Shown in pieces: positions 1 through 7,248 of a DNA stretch of 64,000 nt; position 1 is the first letter of the stretch; each line of letters opens with the position of its first letter. The translations under genes and the position numbers were made by a program. The stretch is taken from assembly GCF_009711165.2 (NCBI RefSeq), contig NZ_WMID02000003.1:124001-188000 (forward strand), in the 5' to 3' direction. The notes below the pieces were generated by a model. It was given only the letters and a program-made list of their open reading frames with translations. It was not told the origin of the DNA and did not search any database. This DNA comes from Flavobacterium sp. MC2016-06. Its GTDB lineage: Bacteria > Bacteroidota > Bacteroidia > Flavobacteriales > Flavobacteriaceae.

Positions 1-1
1 T

Positions 2-211
2 GTTTCCTATCAATCTATCTTTGATAAATTACCTCAGAAATTCGAAAAATCATTTAACGATAACAATTTAATTTTGGTTTATCCGCAAGATGATCGTAAA
101 GAAAGCGCGATGGATGCTTACGAAGATTTTACGGCAACTCCGCTTACAAAAGGTATCGAAGCAATCGAACAGATTGGTCGTGGTTTGGGAAGTATCTTGA
201 AGAAGAGTTAA
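2..211 (+). CDS. C-terminal fragment of an unidentified protein
   Basis: An open frame enters from the left edge and ends at a TAA at 209-211, giving the last 69 residues of a protein whose start lies outside the window. The text includes NLILVYPQDDRKE and ends in IGRGLGSILKKS. I do not recognise it with certainty. The phrase NNLILVYPQ is reminiscent of the C-terminal universal-stress-like tail of some Bacteroidota cation/proton antiporters, but that is only an impression. The next gene starts 14 bases downstream on the same strand, so the two may be co-transcribed. Confidence 0.6.
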   Translation, partial: VSYQSIFDKLPQKFEKSFNDNNLILVYPQDDRKESAMDAYEDFTATPLTKGIEAIEQIGRGLGSILKKS

Positions 212-225
212 TTATTTTTTATGTA

Positions 226-660
226 ATGAAATATTCTAGACTAGTTATTCTTGCGGCGTTTACTTTCGTTTTGGTTTGTTGTAATAAAAGCCAAGAAAAG
301 TCAAATCTAGATATTCAGTCTAAAAAGATTGAAAATATAAAGGCAGAAAATTTCGATGCCTTTAATGCAAAATTCCATTCCGATTCTGTTTTTCAAATTT
401 CAAGAGTTGATTTTCCTATTGAAGGAACTCACGTTTCGGGTTTTGAACGTTATAACTGGACACGAAAGAATTGGCAGTTTTTACCTGTTCCTGTTTCAGA
501 AAAAAATGAGTTTCAAGAATATCAGCATACTTTGGTAAAAACAGATACTTTGATAACAGAAAAATTTTGGATTCCAGATAGCGGTTTTGAAGTCGAAAGA
601 CAATTTAAACTAATTGATAAAAAGTGGTTTTTAATCTATTATAATGATATAAACTTATAA
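226..660 (+). CDS. DUF4348-like lipoprotein
   Basis: A 144-residue protein with a lipoprotein signal: a short basic start, a hydrophobic stretch and a Cys at about residue 19-20 (VLVCCNKS). It is therefore probably anchored in the outer or inner membrane facing the periplasm. The mature part begins with a Lys/Glu-rich linker, then a compact region with FDAFNAKFHSD, a central Trp-rich segment and a closing KKWFLIYYNDINL. This resembles the Bacteroidota DUF4348 family, of unknown function. It lies 14 bases after the upstream frame and 3 bases before the VOC gene, so it is probably the middle gene of a small plus-strand operon. Confidence 0.7.
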   Translation: MKYSRLVILAAFTFVLVCCNKSQEKSNLDIQSKKIENIKAENFDAFNAKFHSDSVFQISRVDFPIEGTHVSGFERYNWTRKNWQFLPVPVSEKNEFQEYQHTLVKTDTLITEKFWIPDSGFEVERQFKLIDKKWFLIYYNDINL

Positions 661-663
661 GAA

Positions 664-1029
664 ATGGAACATAAAGTAAAATCAATAAGACCTTTTATTG
701 GCGCAAAAGATTTTGAAGTATCAAGAAGTTTTTACCGTGATTTAGGATTTGAAGAAGGCGTTTTAGAAGCTAATTTTTCTGTTTTTAAAACAGATAATAC
801 TGCCTTTTATCTGCAAGATTATTACGCAAAAGAATGGATAGAAAATACGATGATTTTTTTAGAAGTCGATGATGTTGATCGTTATTATCAAGAACTTGCA
901 GCTTTAAAACTTCCAGAAAAATATGCAGGCGTAAAGCTAACTCCAATTCGTAATCTAGATTGGGGAAGAGAATGTTTTCTGCACGATCCGTCGGGTGTTT
1001 TGTGGCATTTTGGCGAGTTTAAGAAATAA
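664..1029 (+). CDS. VOC-family (glyoxalase/bleomycin resistance-like) protein
   Basis: A 121-residue single-domain protein of the vicinal oxygen chelate fold. It shows the usual opening beta strand and helix (IRPFIGAKDFEVSRSFYRDLGF), a middle DDVDRYYQEL segment and the closing GRECFLHDPSGVLWHFGEF strand that often carries the metal-ligand Glu. Family members range from glyoxalase I and dioxygenases to antibiotic-binding proteins, and nothing here fixes the substrate. The length suits a one-module VOC protein that would dimerise. It starts 3 bases after the lipoprotein gene and its stop faces the convergent 2H-phosphoesterase gene 6 bases away. Confidence 0.85.
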   Translation: MEHKVKSIRPFIGAKDFEVSRSFYRDLGFEEGVLEANFSVFKTDNTAFYLQDYYAKEWIENTMIFLEVDDVDRYYQELAALKLPEKYAGVKLTPIRNLDWGRECFLHDPSGVLWHFGEFKK

Positions 1030-1035
1030 AAATTA

Positions 1036-1716
1036 CTATAAACGAAATTCTCCTAAAACCTTCGTAGTTTTTTCTCTTTGATACCAATCATTATAAACCA
1101 ATTCTAAATTTTCAACATTAAATTCTCCAAAATCAAAATCACGAAATTTTGCAGCAACCTGCATTAATTTTTCAGGATCTTGAAGTTTTTCTTGAAAACG
1201 GACAACCGTTGTATGTGCAGTAGAAATGGTATATCTACTGTCGATACTTTGCTGTAAATTCAAATTTTTAAAGTTATCACGCAGTTTATTGCGTAAATTA
1301 TCTAGAGAATCATCTGTTGGGAAACCTTGAATCATTAAAGCAGAAGTAGAAGCTGTAACGCCTTTAAAATGAATTTTAATTTCATCTAACTCTACAAGAC
1401 TTCTGCAAATAGTTTCGATATAATCGTTTGAAGCAATTTGGTCTAAACGAAAACCTTCATAACAAGAAATAATTGACATAACTGTAATATGAATGTCGGA
1501 ATCTGGATAGTAATACTGCGCTGCATCAACTTTTTTTAATTCTTCTAAAAAAAGCTTCATATTGGCTTTAATTTCTTCGCTTGGGCGAATGAGCAATGTT
1601 ATCCCAAAACGAGAATCAGAAGTATTATTTATTTGCGTGTCTAAATTATAATTAGAGGCCAAAATGGCTTCAGAAGATTTTTTGTAAAGTTGATTGTAAT
1701 GCTCGGTTAAGTTCAT
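1036..1716 (-). CDS. 2H phosphoesterase superfamily protein (LigT/2'-5' ligase-like)
   Basis: A 226-residue cytoplasmic protein containing two H-x-T/S-x style motifs, HITV in the first half (after YYPDSD) and HTTV in the second half (ISTAHTTVVRF). These are the paired catalytic histidines of the 2H phosphoesterase superfamily, which includes 2'-5' RNA ligases and cyclic phosphodiesterases. The spacing of roughly 90 residues between motifs fits the duplicated fold. Substrate is unknown, though RNA 2',3'-cyclic or 2'-5' phosphodiesters are typical. No signal peptide. It follows the DUF1801 gene start by only 6 bases and could be in the same minus-strand unit. Confidence 0.75.
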   Translation of the reverse strand: MNLTEHYNQLYKKSSEAILASNYNLDTQINNTSDSRFGITLLIRPSEEIKANMKLFLEELKKVDAAQYYYPDSDIHITVMSIISCYEGFRLDQIASNDYIETICRSLVELDEIKIHFKGVTASTSALMIQGFPTDDSLDNLRNKLRDNFKNLNLQQSIDSRYTISTAHTTVVRFQEKLQDPEKLMQVAAKFRDFDFGEFNVENLELVYNDWYQREKTTKVLGEFRL

Positions 1717-1722
1717 TTGCGT

Positions 1723-2091
1723 TTATTTCTTTTTACCTTTTTCAAGGTTTTCTTTTACTCTAAAGTGTACAATTTTGGTAATTAAATCAAAAGGCATTGG
1801 CTCTTTTAAAGGAAACTGCACAGAACCTTTCCCAGATTTATATTTTGAAAGTGCTTCCGCAAAAGCTCCATGACCGCTTGGCAGTGCATACAAACCAATA
1901 TGATTTTTGAAAGCAGCAAAATACACCACAATTCCGTTTTGCTCAAAAGCCGGCATCGAATAACTGATTTTCTCTTTGGCTTCTGGTGCTGCTTTTTGAA
2001 TTGTCATTCGTACTTGTTCCAAAATTTCCTGTACATCATTTGGAAATGTGCCGATATATTCGTCGATATTTTCGGGTTTTTTAGTTTCCAT
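1723..2091 (-). CDS. DUF1801/YdhG-like protein
   Basis: A 122-residue protein starting at the METKKPEN Met. The frame stays open upstream to 2136, but that extension is the translation of an intergenic GTTTCAGG-type repeat, so the inner start is chosen. It has the family hallmarks: an N-terminal helix (YIGTFPNDVQEILEQVRMTI), then APEAKEKISYSMPAF, a strand block VVYFAAFKNHIGLYALP and a C-terminal segment with FPLKEPMPFDLITKIVHFRV. DUF1801 includes the frataxin-like YdhG iron-chaperone family, though metal binding cannot be read from the sequence. A second DUF1801 protein lies at 6814-7236. Confidence 0.82.
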   Translation of the reverse strand: METKKPENIDEYIGTFPNDVQEILEQVRMTIQKAAPEAKEKISYSMPAFEQNGIVVYFAAFKNHIGLYALPSGHGAFAEALSKYKSGKGSVQFPLKEPMPFDLITKIVHFRVKENLEKGKKK

Positions 2092-2113
2092 GAGAGGCTT
2101 TGTTTGTTTTTTT

Positions 2114-2161
2114 GTTTCAGGTTTCAAGTTTTGCACAGAACCTGAAACCTGAAACTTGAAA
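2114..2161. repeat. GTTTCAGG / CCTGAAAC inverted repeat
   Basis: A short inverted repeat in which GTTTCAGGTTTCAAG is followed about 10 bases later by CCTGAAACCTGAAACTTG. The same 7-base word (CCTGAAA or its T variant) appears in arrays at 2791-2852, 27152-27249 and 62430-62570. It separates the DUF1801 and SRPBCC genes. Confidence 0.8.
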
Positions 2162-2171
2162 TTATATTAAA

Positions 2172-2639
2172 TCACGCTAGTCCCTTAGGAAAACGATCTA
2201 AAACCAAATTTAATTGTAAATGATGTTCTAAATAGGCTTTTGCGCCCGCTAAAACCAATGTAAAACCTTCGGTAGAATTTCTTACTTGATCGATTATTTT
2301 ATCGATGTCGCCTTTAAAACCAGAATTTATAATGCTTACAAAAGTTTCATTTTCGTTTAATGAAGTAAAAATAAATTCGACTAAAGTTATTTCTTCTGGA
2401 GCTCCCCATTCGATCACAATCTTTTGATTTTCCTTTAAAACTTTTGTAGCAACCGTAAGCGAAAAACCATACATTTCCCAAGTCCATTCAGTAGATTTGC
2501 CTTCTTCCAATTTTTCAGAACCTTTGGTAAACCAAAATTTGCTCGTAATTTCTGGATCAATAAAAGCCTGAAAAACTTCCGAAACAGGTTTTCGAATCAG
2601 CATTTCGGCTTTTGCAAAATTATTGTTTTGTGTTTTCAT
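2172..2639 (-). CDS. SRPBCC/AHSA1-family protein
   Basis: A 155-residue protein of the START-like (Bet v1, AHSA1) ligand-binding fold. The start MKTQNNNFAKAEMLI is chosen because the longer frame (to 2684) gives a hydrophobic, repeat-adjacent leader atypical of this cytoplasmic family. Landmarks are the opening strand and first helix (IRKPVSEVFQAFIDPEITSKFWFTKGSEKL), central strands with TWEMYGF and KIVIEWGAPEE, and a long C-terminal helix that begins in EGFTLVLAGAKAYLEHHL. Such proteins bind small hydrophobic ligands or act as Hsp90-activator homologues. The specific role is not visible. Confidence 0.82.
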   Translation of the reverse strand: MKTQNNNFAKAEMLIRKPVSEVFQAFIDPEITSKFWFTKGSEKLEEGKSTEWTWEMYGFSLTVATKVLKENQKIVIEWGAPEEITLVEFIFTSLNENETFVSIINSGFKGDIDKIIDQVRNSTEGFTLVLAGAKAYLEHHLQLNLVLDRFPKGLA

Positions 2640-2687
2640 TTGTGAGATGTGTTTTATGAAATGAGAAATGTAAAATGAGTACAATTT

Positions 2688-2776
2688 GTCATTGCAAGGA
2701 ACGAAGCAATCACATTTGCTAAATCAAGCTTTGTGTCTTTTAGTTAGTGAGGTTGCTACGTTCCTCGCAATGACAA
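2688..2776. repeat. REP-like palindrome, GTCATTGC(A/G)AGGAACGA type
   Basis: An 89-base imperfect palindrome. GTCATTGCAAGGAACGAAGC on the left pairs with GCTACGTTCCTCGCAATGAC on the right. Related sequences occur at 4194-4296 and 30700-30800, with a half site near 11179-11210. It lies between SRPBCC and LOG genes, where the transcripts are co-directional. Confidence 0.8.
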
Positions 2777-2790
2777 GATTGCGCATAACC

Positions 2791-2852
2791 CGAAACCTGA
2801 AACCTGAAACTTGAAACTTGAAACTTGAAACTTGAAACTTGAAACTTGAAAC
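2791..2852. repeat. CCTGAAA/CTTGAAA heptanucleotide array
   Basis: About eight to nine head-to-tail 7-base units, first CCTGAAA and then CTTGAAA, ending in a T-run. It lies in the 250-base gap between the SRPBCC and LOG genes. It is the same word family as the array at 62430-62570. Confidence 0.85.
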
Positions 2853-2889
2853 ATTTTTTTTTCAATCTTCTAATGTAAGAAAAAATGCT

Positions 2890-3471
2890 TTACGATTTGT
2901 CTTTATCAATCCATTTTCCAACAGTTGGCGGCACGTAATTCTTCATTTTTTCTAATAAATCATCAATATTGTCGCTTACCAAAAGCATTTCATTATTGGC
3001 ACTTTTTAGTAAGCCTTTTTCGACCATAGTTTTGGTTAATTCTATTAGAGAATCATAAAAGCCATTAATATTTAAAATGGCAATTGGTTTTTTATGCAAA
3101 CCTAATTGCGCCCAAGTCAACATTTCAAAAAGCTCTTCGAGCGTTCCAAAACCACCGGGAAGTGCAATAACACCGTCGCACAATTCATTCATTTTGGTTT
3201 TTCTTTCGTGCATGCTCTCCACCAAAATCAATTCGGTTAAACCCAAATGCGCAATTTCTTTAGAGCGCAGAAAATTTGGTAAAACACCAATTGCTTTTCC
3301 GCCAGCATTCAAAACGCCATCAGCAACAGCGCCCATTAAACCTACATTTGCACCACCGTAAACCAATTCTATATTTTGTTTGGCCAATGTTTGCCCGAGT
3401 AAAGTGGCTTGTGTCGCATAAACTTTTTCGGTACCAAAACTTGATCCGCAAAAAACTGTAATTCTTTTCAT
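2890..3471 (-). CDS. LOG-family (TIGR00730) nucleoside monophosphate phosphoribohydrolase
   Basis: A 193-residue Rossmann-fold protein. The start is placed at MKRITVFCGSS because the upstream part of the longer frame overlaps the neighbouring GNAT gene. It shows the FCGSSFG nucleotide loop, LVYGGANVGLMG, and the family signature PGGFGTLEE, whose Gly/Thr/Glu form the catalytic site. ERKTKM upstream matches the conserved Arg/Lys segment. Family members hydrolyse AMP-type nucleotides to base plus ribose 5-phosphate and in plants activate cytokinins. In bacteria the physiological role is usually unknown. Its ATG is 2 bases from the stop of the GNAT gene, so the two are probably translated from one message. 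Confidence 0.9.
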   Translation of the reverse strand: MKRITVFCGSSFGTEKVYATQATLLGQTLAKQNIELVYGGANVGLMGAVADGVLNAGGKAIGVLPNFLRSKEIAHLGLTELILVESMHERKTKMNELCDGVIALPGGFGTLEELFEMLTWAQLGLHKKPIAILNINGFYDSLIELTKTMVEKGLLKSANNEMLLVSDNIDDLLEKMKNYVPPTVGKWIDKDKS

Positions 3472-3472
3472 T

Positions 3473-4006
3473 CTAATTCTTTTTTTTGATCTCGTACACA
3501 AAATTATGACGAGAAGGTTCATTATAATACGCAACATCTATTTCTTCAACTTTTACTGCGCCTAATTTTTCTATGGCTTTTTGCGAACGATAGTTTTCTG
3601 CTCCAATATGAAATTGAACAGTATCGACCGCTTTAAAAGCATAATCGAGCATCATTTTTTTTACTTGAGCATTAAATCCCGTTCCCCAAAAATTTCTTCC
3701 GTAGAAAGTATAACCAATAAAAACGCTTTTGTTTTCAGATTCGTATTCGTAAAAACGAGTGCTTCCAGCGACTTCATTCGTACTTTTATCGATAATAAGA
3801 AAAGCGCCTTTACTTTCCATTGCACCTTCAAAAAAGTTAAGAAAAACGTCTCTTTCGTAACGATTTTTATTCGGATGCTGTTCCCAGATTAACGGATCTG
3901 AAGCAACTTCGAAAAGAGCTTCAAAATCAGTTTCTTTTAACGGAACAAGTTTTACAGATTCATTTTCTATGATTTCGGGTTGTAAATTTAAAATTAATGT
4001 GCTCAT
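3473..4006 (-). CDS. GNAT N-acetyltransferase (RimJ/RimL type)
   Basis: A 177-residue acetyltransferase. The N-terminal LKLVPLKETDF-like segment (VKLVPLKETDFEALFEVASDP) and the acetyl-CoA pyrophosphate loop GRNFWGTGFN are typical of RimJ/RimL-like N-acetyltransferases. These modify ribosomal protein N termini, amino acids or drugs using acetyl-CoA. The C-terminal NYRSQKAIEKLGA helix is the usual fourth motif. Substrate cannot be assigned. It is the first gene of a two-gene unit with the LOG gene and is preceded by a repeat-rich 311-base gap. Confidence 0.88.
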   Translation of the reverse strand: MSTLILNLQPEIIENESVKLVPLKETDFEALFEVASDPLIWEQHPNKNRYERDVFLNFFEGAMESKGAFLIIDKSTNEVAGSTRFYEYESENKSVFIGYTFYGRNFWGTGFNAQVKKMMLDYAFKAVDTVQFHIGAENYRSQKAIEKLGAVKVEEIDVAYYNEPSRHNFVYEIKKKN

Positions 4007-4133
4007 TGTAAAGTGATTTTTTAAATTATATTTATTTCAACACTTCCTTTAGTTTTATTCCTAAAGAAAACTGACAAACTTGTCATTCTATGTTTGCAGA
4101 AGTAGATACGTAAGAAGTTTTAGTATTACGAGA

Positions 4134-4166
4134 AGCTTTGTCAAAGTTTAAAACTTTGACAAAGCT
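4134..4166. repeat. 33-base perfect palindrome
   Basis: AGCTTTGTCAAAGTTT is followed after one base by its exact reverse complement, giving 16-base arms. It sits upstream of the GNAT gene and beside a larger REP-like palindrome. It lacks a clear T-run and could be a hairpin at a transcript end or a mobile palindromic repeat. Confidence 0.8.
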
Positions 4167-4193
4167 AAAGACACATATTTTATGCGTAAAGCT

Positions 4194-4296
4194 TGTCATT
4201 CTGAGGAACGAAGAATCTTCGTAAGGAGCTCTACAAAGATTGACGATTTCCTAAACGGAGTTTCTCGTGAAGATTCTTCGTTCCTAAGAATGACAT
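4194..4296. repeat. REP-like palindrome, GTCATTCTGAGGAACGA type
   Basis: About 100 bases in which GTCATTCTGAGGAACGAAG plus AATCTTC on the left pairs with GAAGATT and CTTCGTTCCTAAGAATGAC on the right. The 4007-4317 gap contains this element and the palindrome at 4134-4166, and I see no gene in it. Confidence 0.8.
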
Positions 4297-4317
4297 AAAA
4301 TGAGAAAACAAACCAAG

Positions 4318-5442
4318 TTAAATTCTCTTAATCTGAACGCAGGAAACGTTTTCCATTTTAACCTCTTTTCCTGTTTTTTTCAATAATCCTGTTTGTTGAT
4401 TTCTTTTAAAAACGACTACATTTCCAGAAATAACATTCGTCACAATCAAGAATTTTCCGCTTTCATCAATTGCGAAAATTCTCGGATGTTTTCCTAAAGT
4501 CGATTGATAGCCGATATTTTTCAAAAATCCGTTTTCATCAATAGAAAAAATAGCAATATTGTTTTCTTTACCTCGGTTTGTGGCGTATAAAAATTTTCCG
4601 TCGGGAGAAACATGAATATCAGAACTTTCAAAACCTTGTGTAATGGTGTCAGGATGCGTATTAATTCTCTGGATCTTTTTTAAAATCCCATTTTCGTAGG
4701 TATAAATATCTACAGTTCCAGACATTTCATCAATACAATATCCAAATTTCTGATTGGGGTGAAAAGTTAAATGTCGTGGCCCGCTTTCTAAATCTGTTTT
4801 TATAAATGGAGTTTCAGCTTCAATTAAAGGTTGTTTTTTACTGGCATCAAATTGATAGCAGCGTATTTTATCTGCGCCTAAATCGGGCAGAAACAAATAA
4901 TCAAATTGAGGTGAAAATATCGTCGAATGCACGTGCGAACGCGTTTGTCTTTCTTTATGAATACTGCCATCCATAAATTGAAAATTCTGTGCTAGAGAAT
5001 CTATTTTTCCATTTTCTAATAACGGATGAACCGAGACACTCCCTTCGGTATAATTTCCGTTTACGAGCCATTTACCACTTTTATGAATCGAAACATAAAC
5101 TGGATTTTCGCCGCTGCTAGATTGTTTGTTTAAAAAAGTCAGTGTTTTCTTTTCGGGATTAAATTCAAAACTGCTCACACTTCCTGCCTTTGGCGTTTTG
5201 CTGTCTGTGCAGGCATAAACATATTTTCCGTTTGGAGAAACCGTCAAAAACGACGGGTTTATTAAATCTCTTGCCGAAGTTACTTTAGTCAATTTACCTT
5301 TTAAAGTATCTAATTGATACACTTGAAGTGATTCTGCTGTTTTATCTCGGTTGTACGATCCTAGAAACACATACGTATTCTGAGAAAATACCTGAAATGA
5401 AGCCAATAAGGCAATAGCGAAAAATATAGTTTTTAGTTTCAA
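4318..5442 (-). CDS. Secreted lactonase-family beta-propeller (6-phosphogluconolactonase-like)
   Basis: A 374-residue protein with a signal peptide (MKLKTIFFAIALLASFQVFSQ). It is followed by the repeating blades of the seven-bladed lactonase propeller family (Pgl/YbhE, also 3-carboxymuconate cyclase). Blade signatures include FLGSYNRD, NPSFLTVSPNGKYVYACTD, GPRHLTFHPNQKFGYCIDE, SSDIHVSPDGKFLYATNRG and HPRIFAIDESGKFLIVTN. The cytoplasmic E. coli enzyme hydrolyses 6-phosphogluconolactone. This copy is exported, so a periplasmic sugar-lactone substrate is more likely. It stands alone on the minus strand between two repeat-containing gaps. Confidence 0.85.
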   Translation of the reverse strand: MKLKTIFFAIALLASFQVFSQNTYVFLGSYNRDKTAESLQVYQLDTLKGKLTKVTSARDLINPSFLTVSPNGKYVYACTDSKTPKAGSVSSFEFNPEKKTLTFLNKQSSSGENPVYVSIHKSGKWLVNGNYTEGSVSVHPLLENGKIDSLAQNFQFMDGSIHKERQTRSHVHSTIFSPQFDYLFLPDLGADKIRCYQFDASKKQPLIEAETPFIKTDLESGPRHLTFHPNQKFGYCIDEMSGTVDIYTYENGILKKIQRINTHPDTITQGFESSDIHVSPDGKFLYATNRGKENNIAIFSIDENGFLKNIGYQSTLGKHPRIFAIDESGKFLIVTNVISGNVVVFKRNQQTGLLKKTGKEVKMENVSCVQIKRI

Positions 5443-5585
5443 TTGAATAGAAGTTTTTCTTTGATTGTGATTTGTTTTTTAACACATAGGAACATAGAAT
5501 TTGGAACTTTAAAAGAAGGCGTTTTACTTATTTTAAATGCACATAGTGTTTTATGTGAAAGAAATATATATCTGTTTTAGTCTTA

Positions 5586-5709
5586 AAAAAAATCCGTTTT
5601 TCTCAGCGTCTTCGCGATAGCGAATCAGTTTCATCCGCGTTCTATATCCAGCATTTGAATTGAGACACTGATTCGCTATCGCGAAGATGCGGATTTATGC
5701 GGATTTTTA
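5586..5709. repeat. MITE-like palindromic element with CTTCGCGATAGCG arms
   Basis: A 124-base imperfect palindrome bounded by AAAATCCG and CGGATTTTT. The inner arms CTTCGCGATAGCGAATCAGT and ACTGATTCGCTATCGCGAAG are perfect complements. A diverged second copy is at 59561-59686, sharing the ends and a TCATCCGCGTyCTAT middle. It touches the stop codon of the MBL-fold gene, as the other copy touches the stop of a NarK gene. Confidence 0.85.
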
Positions 5710-6810
5710 TTTTAATCCTTTCCACCATTGCTGGAATTGTTGATTTTTATTTTTTAGTTCCACTAATTCACCAATCTTTGGCGTGATTAACGAAATCGGA
5801 TTTGTTTCATTTTGGTTCAATTCTGTAATTCTATTCAAAGGCTCATTCCAAGGATGATTTGCCAATGCAAATTTGGAAGAATGAACTGGAAATAATCTTT
5901 TTGTTTTTAAATCTTTAGCTGCCTGAATTACATTTTCGGGTAAATTATGAATGTATTTCCATTTGATGTCATATTGCCCGTTATCGACTAAAGCCAAATC
6001 AAAAGGACCGTATTTTTCGCCAATTTCAGCAAAATGCGTATCGTAACCGCTGTCGCCACCCAAATACATTTTAAAAGTTTGAGTTTCTAAAATAAACGAA
6101 AGCCAAAGTGTATTGCAGCGTTTAAAACTACGTCCAGAGAAATGTCGCGTTGGTGCCGTGTAAAGCGTAATGTTTTGATTTAATTCTACTTTTTCAAACC
6201 AATCTTTTTCGATGATAATTTCAGGAGAAAATCCCCAAAACTCAAAATGAGAACCTACGCCCAAACCAGTGACAATTTGTTTGATTTTTGGTTTTAATTG
6301 AAGAATCGTTTTATAGTCTAAATGGTCATAATGATCATGTGTCATTAACAAATAATCAATCTCTGGAAGATCATCTACGGTATAAATATCGGTTCCTTTA
6401 AACGATTTTGTAGTTCCAGGAATAGGAGAGGCGTTACCGCTAAAAACAGGATCAACCAAAATGCGTTTTCCTTCAATCTGAATAAAATAAGAAGAATGCC
6501 CAAACCAGACTAAAATATCTTGATCTAGCGGTAAATTCAATAAATCTGTTTTTACAGATGGAATTATATCGCTAGGAATTCTGTGTGGTCGTTTCTTAAA
6601 AATAAACTCATACAATACGCCTGTCATAGTATAGCCTTCTGTAAGGTCTGGCGTAAAATGCTGGTTTTCGAATTTACCGTTTTTGTAATTTGGTGATTTC
6701 TGAATTAGTTCGAGTCTTGCTCCAGCTGGAGCTTTTCCAAATCTAGGATCTTGTAAAAAAATATAAAGGGCAAGTACTAAAAGAACAATTATTAATAAAG
6801 TTGTGATCAT
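5707..6810 (-). CDS. MBL-fold metallohydrolase (NAPE-PLD/UlaG-like)
   Basis: A 367-residue protein with an N-terminal membrane anchor (roughly residues 2-20, hydrophobic LLIIVLLVLALYIFL). It is followed by a metallo-beta-lactamase domain. Visible motifs are WFGHSSYFIQ, the metal-binding THDHYDHLD, GLGVGSHFEFWG, an ArgHis pair in PTRHFSGR, GGDSGYDTHF carrying the bridging Asp, and a final PVHSSKF His. This order matches the NAPE-PLD/RomA/UlaG group of phosphodiesterases and lactonases. The substrate is not determinable. It is likely membrane-tethered and co-transcribed with the DUF1801 gene 3 bases upstream. Confidence 0.87.
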   Translation of the reverse strand: MITTLLIIVLLVLALYIFLQDPRFGKAPAGARLELIQKSPNYKNGKFENQHFTPDLTEGYTMTGVLYEFIFKKRPHRIPSDIIPSVKTDLLNLPLDQDILVWFGHSSYFIQIEGKRILVDPVFSGNASPIPGTTKSFKGTDIYTVDDLPEIDYLLMTHDHYDHLDYKTILQLKPKIKQIVTGLGVGSHFEFWGFSPEIIIEKDWFEKVELNQNITLYTAPTRHFSGRSFKRCNTLWLSFILETQTFKMYLGGDSGYDTHFAEIGEKYGPFDLALVDNGQYDIKWKYIHNLPENVIQAAKDLKTKRLFPVHSSKFALANHPWNEPLNRITELNQNETNPISLITPKIGELVELKNKNQQFQQWWKGLK

Positions 6811-6813
6811 TTT

Positions 6814-7236
6814 TTATTGGGGTGGATATAATTTATTTAAATTTTCGACTGAAAGTGTAATCATTTTTTTTAGAGTTTCAACATCAATGTCTGCTAACTT
6901 TTTAACGTAAACACAACCTTTAGCAGATTTGTGTTTTCCTAATTTTGAAAGTAATTCTTCTCTGTTTTCTGAACCCATATAACAGTAAAGCGAAATAGCG
7001 GCTTTTCTTGGCGAAAATGCTACAAGTGGTGCGTCGCCTTCGCGTCCGCTTTCGTATTTATAATGGTAACTTCCGAAACCGATAATACTTGGTCCCCACA
7101 TTTTAGCTTCAAAACCAGTTTGTTGATGCATTATTTTAACTAGTTCAAAAGCATCATTTCGTTTGGTAATATCTTCTACAGCATTAATAAAATCAATAAC
7201 ACTGCTTTCTGTTTCTGTTGTTTTATTTTTTGCCAT
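6814..7236 (-). CDS. DUF1801 domain protein
   Basis: A 140-residue cytoplasmic protein. It has the DUF1801 pattern: N-terminal helix (SVIDFINAVEDITKRNDAFEL), KMWGPSIIGFGSYHYKYESGREGDAPLVAFSPRK-type central strands, then LYCYMGSENREELLSKLGKHKSAKGCVYVKKL. Members of this branch are uncharacterised. It lies between the serine hydrolase and MBL-fold genes with 12 and 3 base gaps, so 8289-5707 may be one transcription unit. Confidence 0.82.
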   Translation of the reverse strand: MAKNKTTETESSVIDFINAVEDITKRNDAFELVKIMHQQTGFEAKMWGPSIIGFGSYHYKYESGREGDAPLVAFSPRKAAISLYCYMGSENREELLSKLGKHKSAKGCVYVKKLADIDVETLKKMITLSVENLNKLYPPQ

Positions 7237-7248
7237 TTTGTTTTGTTT

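Noticed and set aside
2092..2136. 15-residue N-terminal extension of the DUF1801 gene
   Set aside because: It is encoded by an intergenic GTTTCAGG repeat; the inner Met gives the normal family start.
3472..3537. 22-residue N-terminal extension of the LOG gene
   Set aside because: It overlaps the end of the GNAT gene; family homologues start at MKRITVFCGSS.
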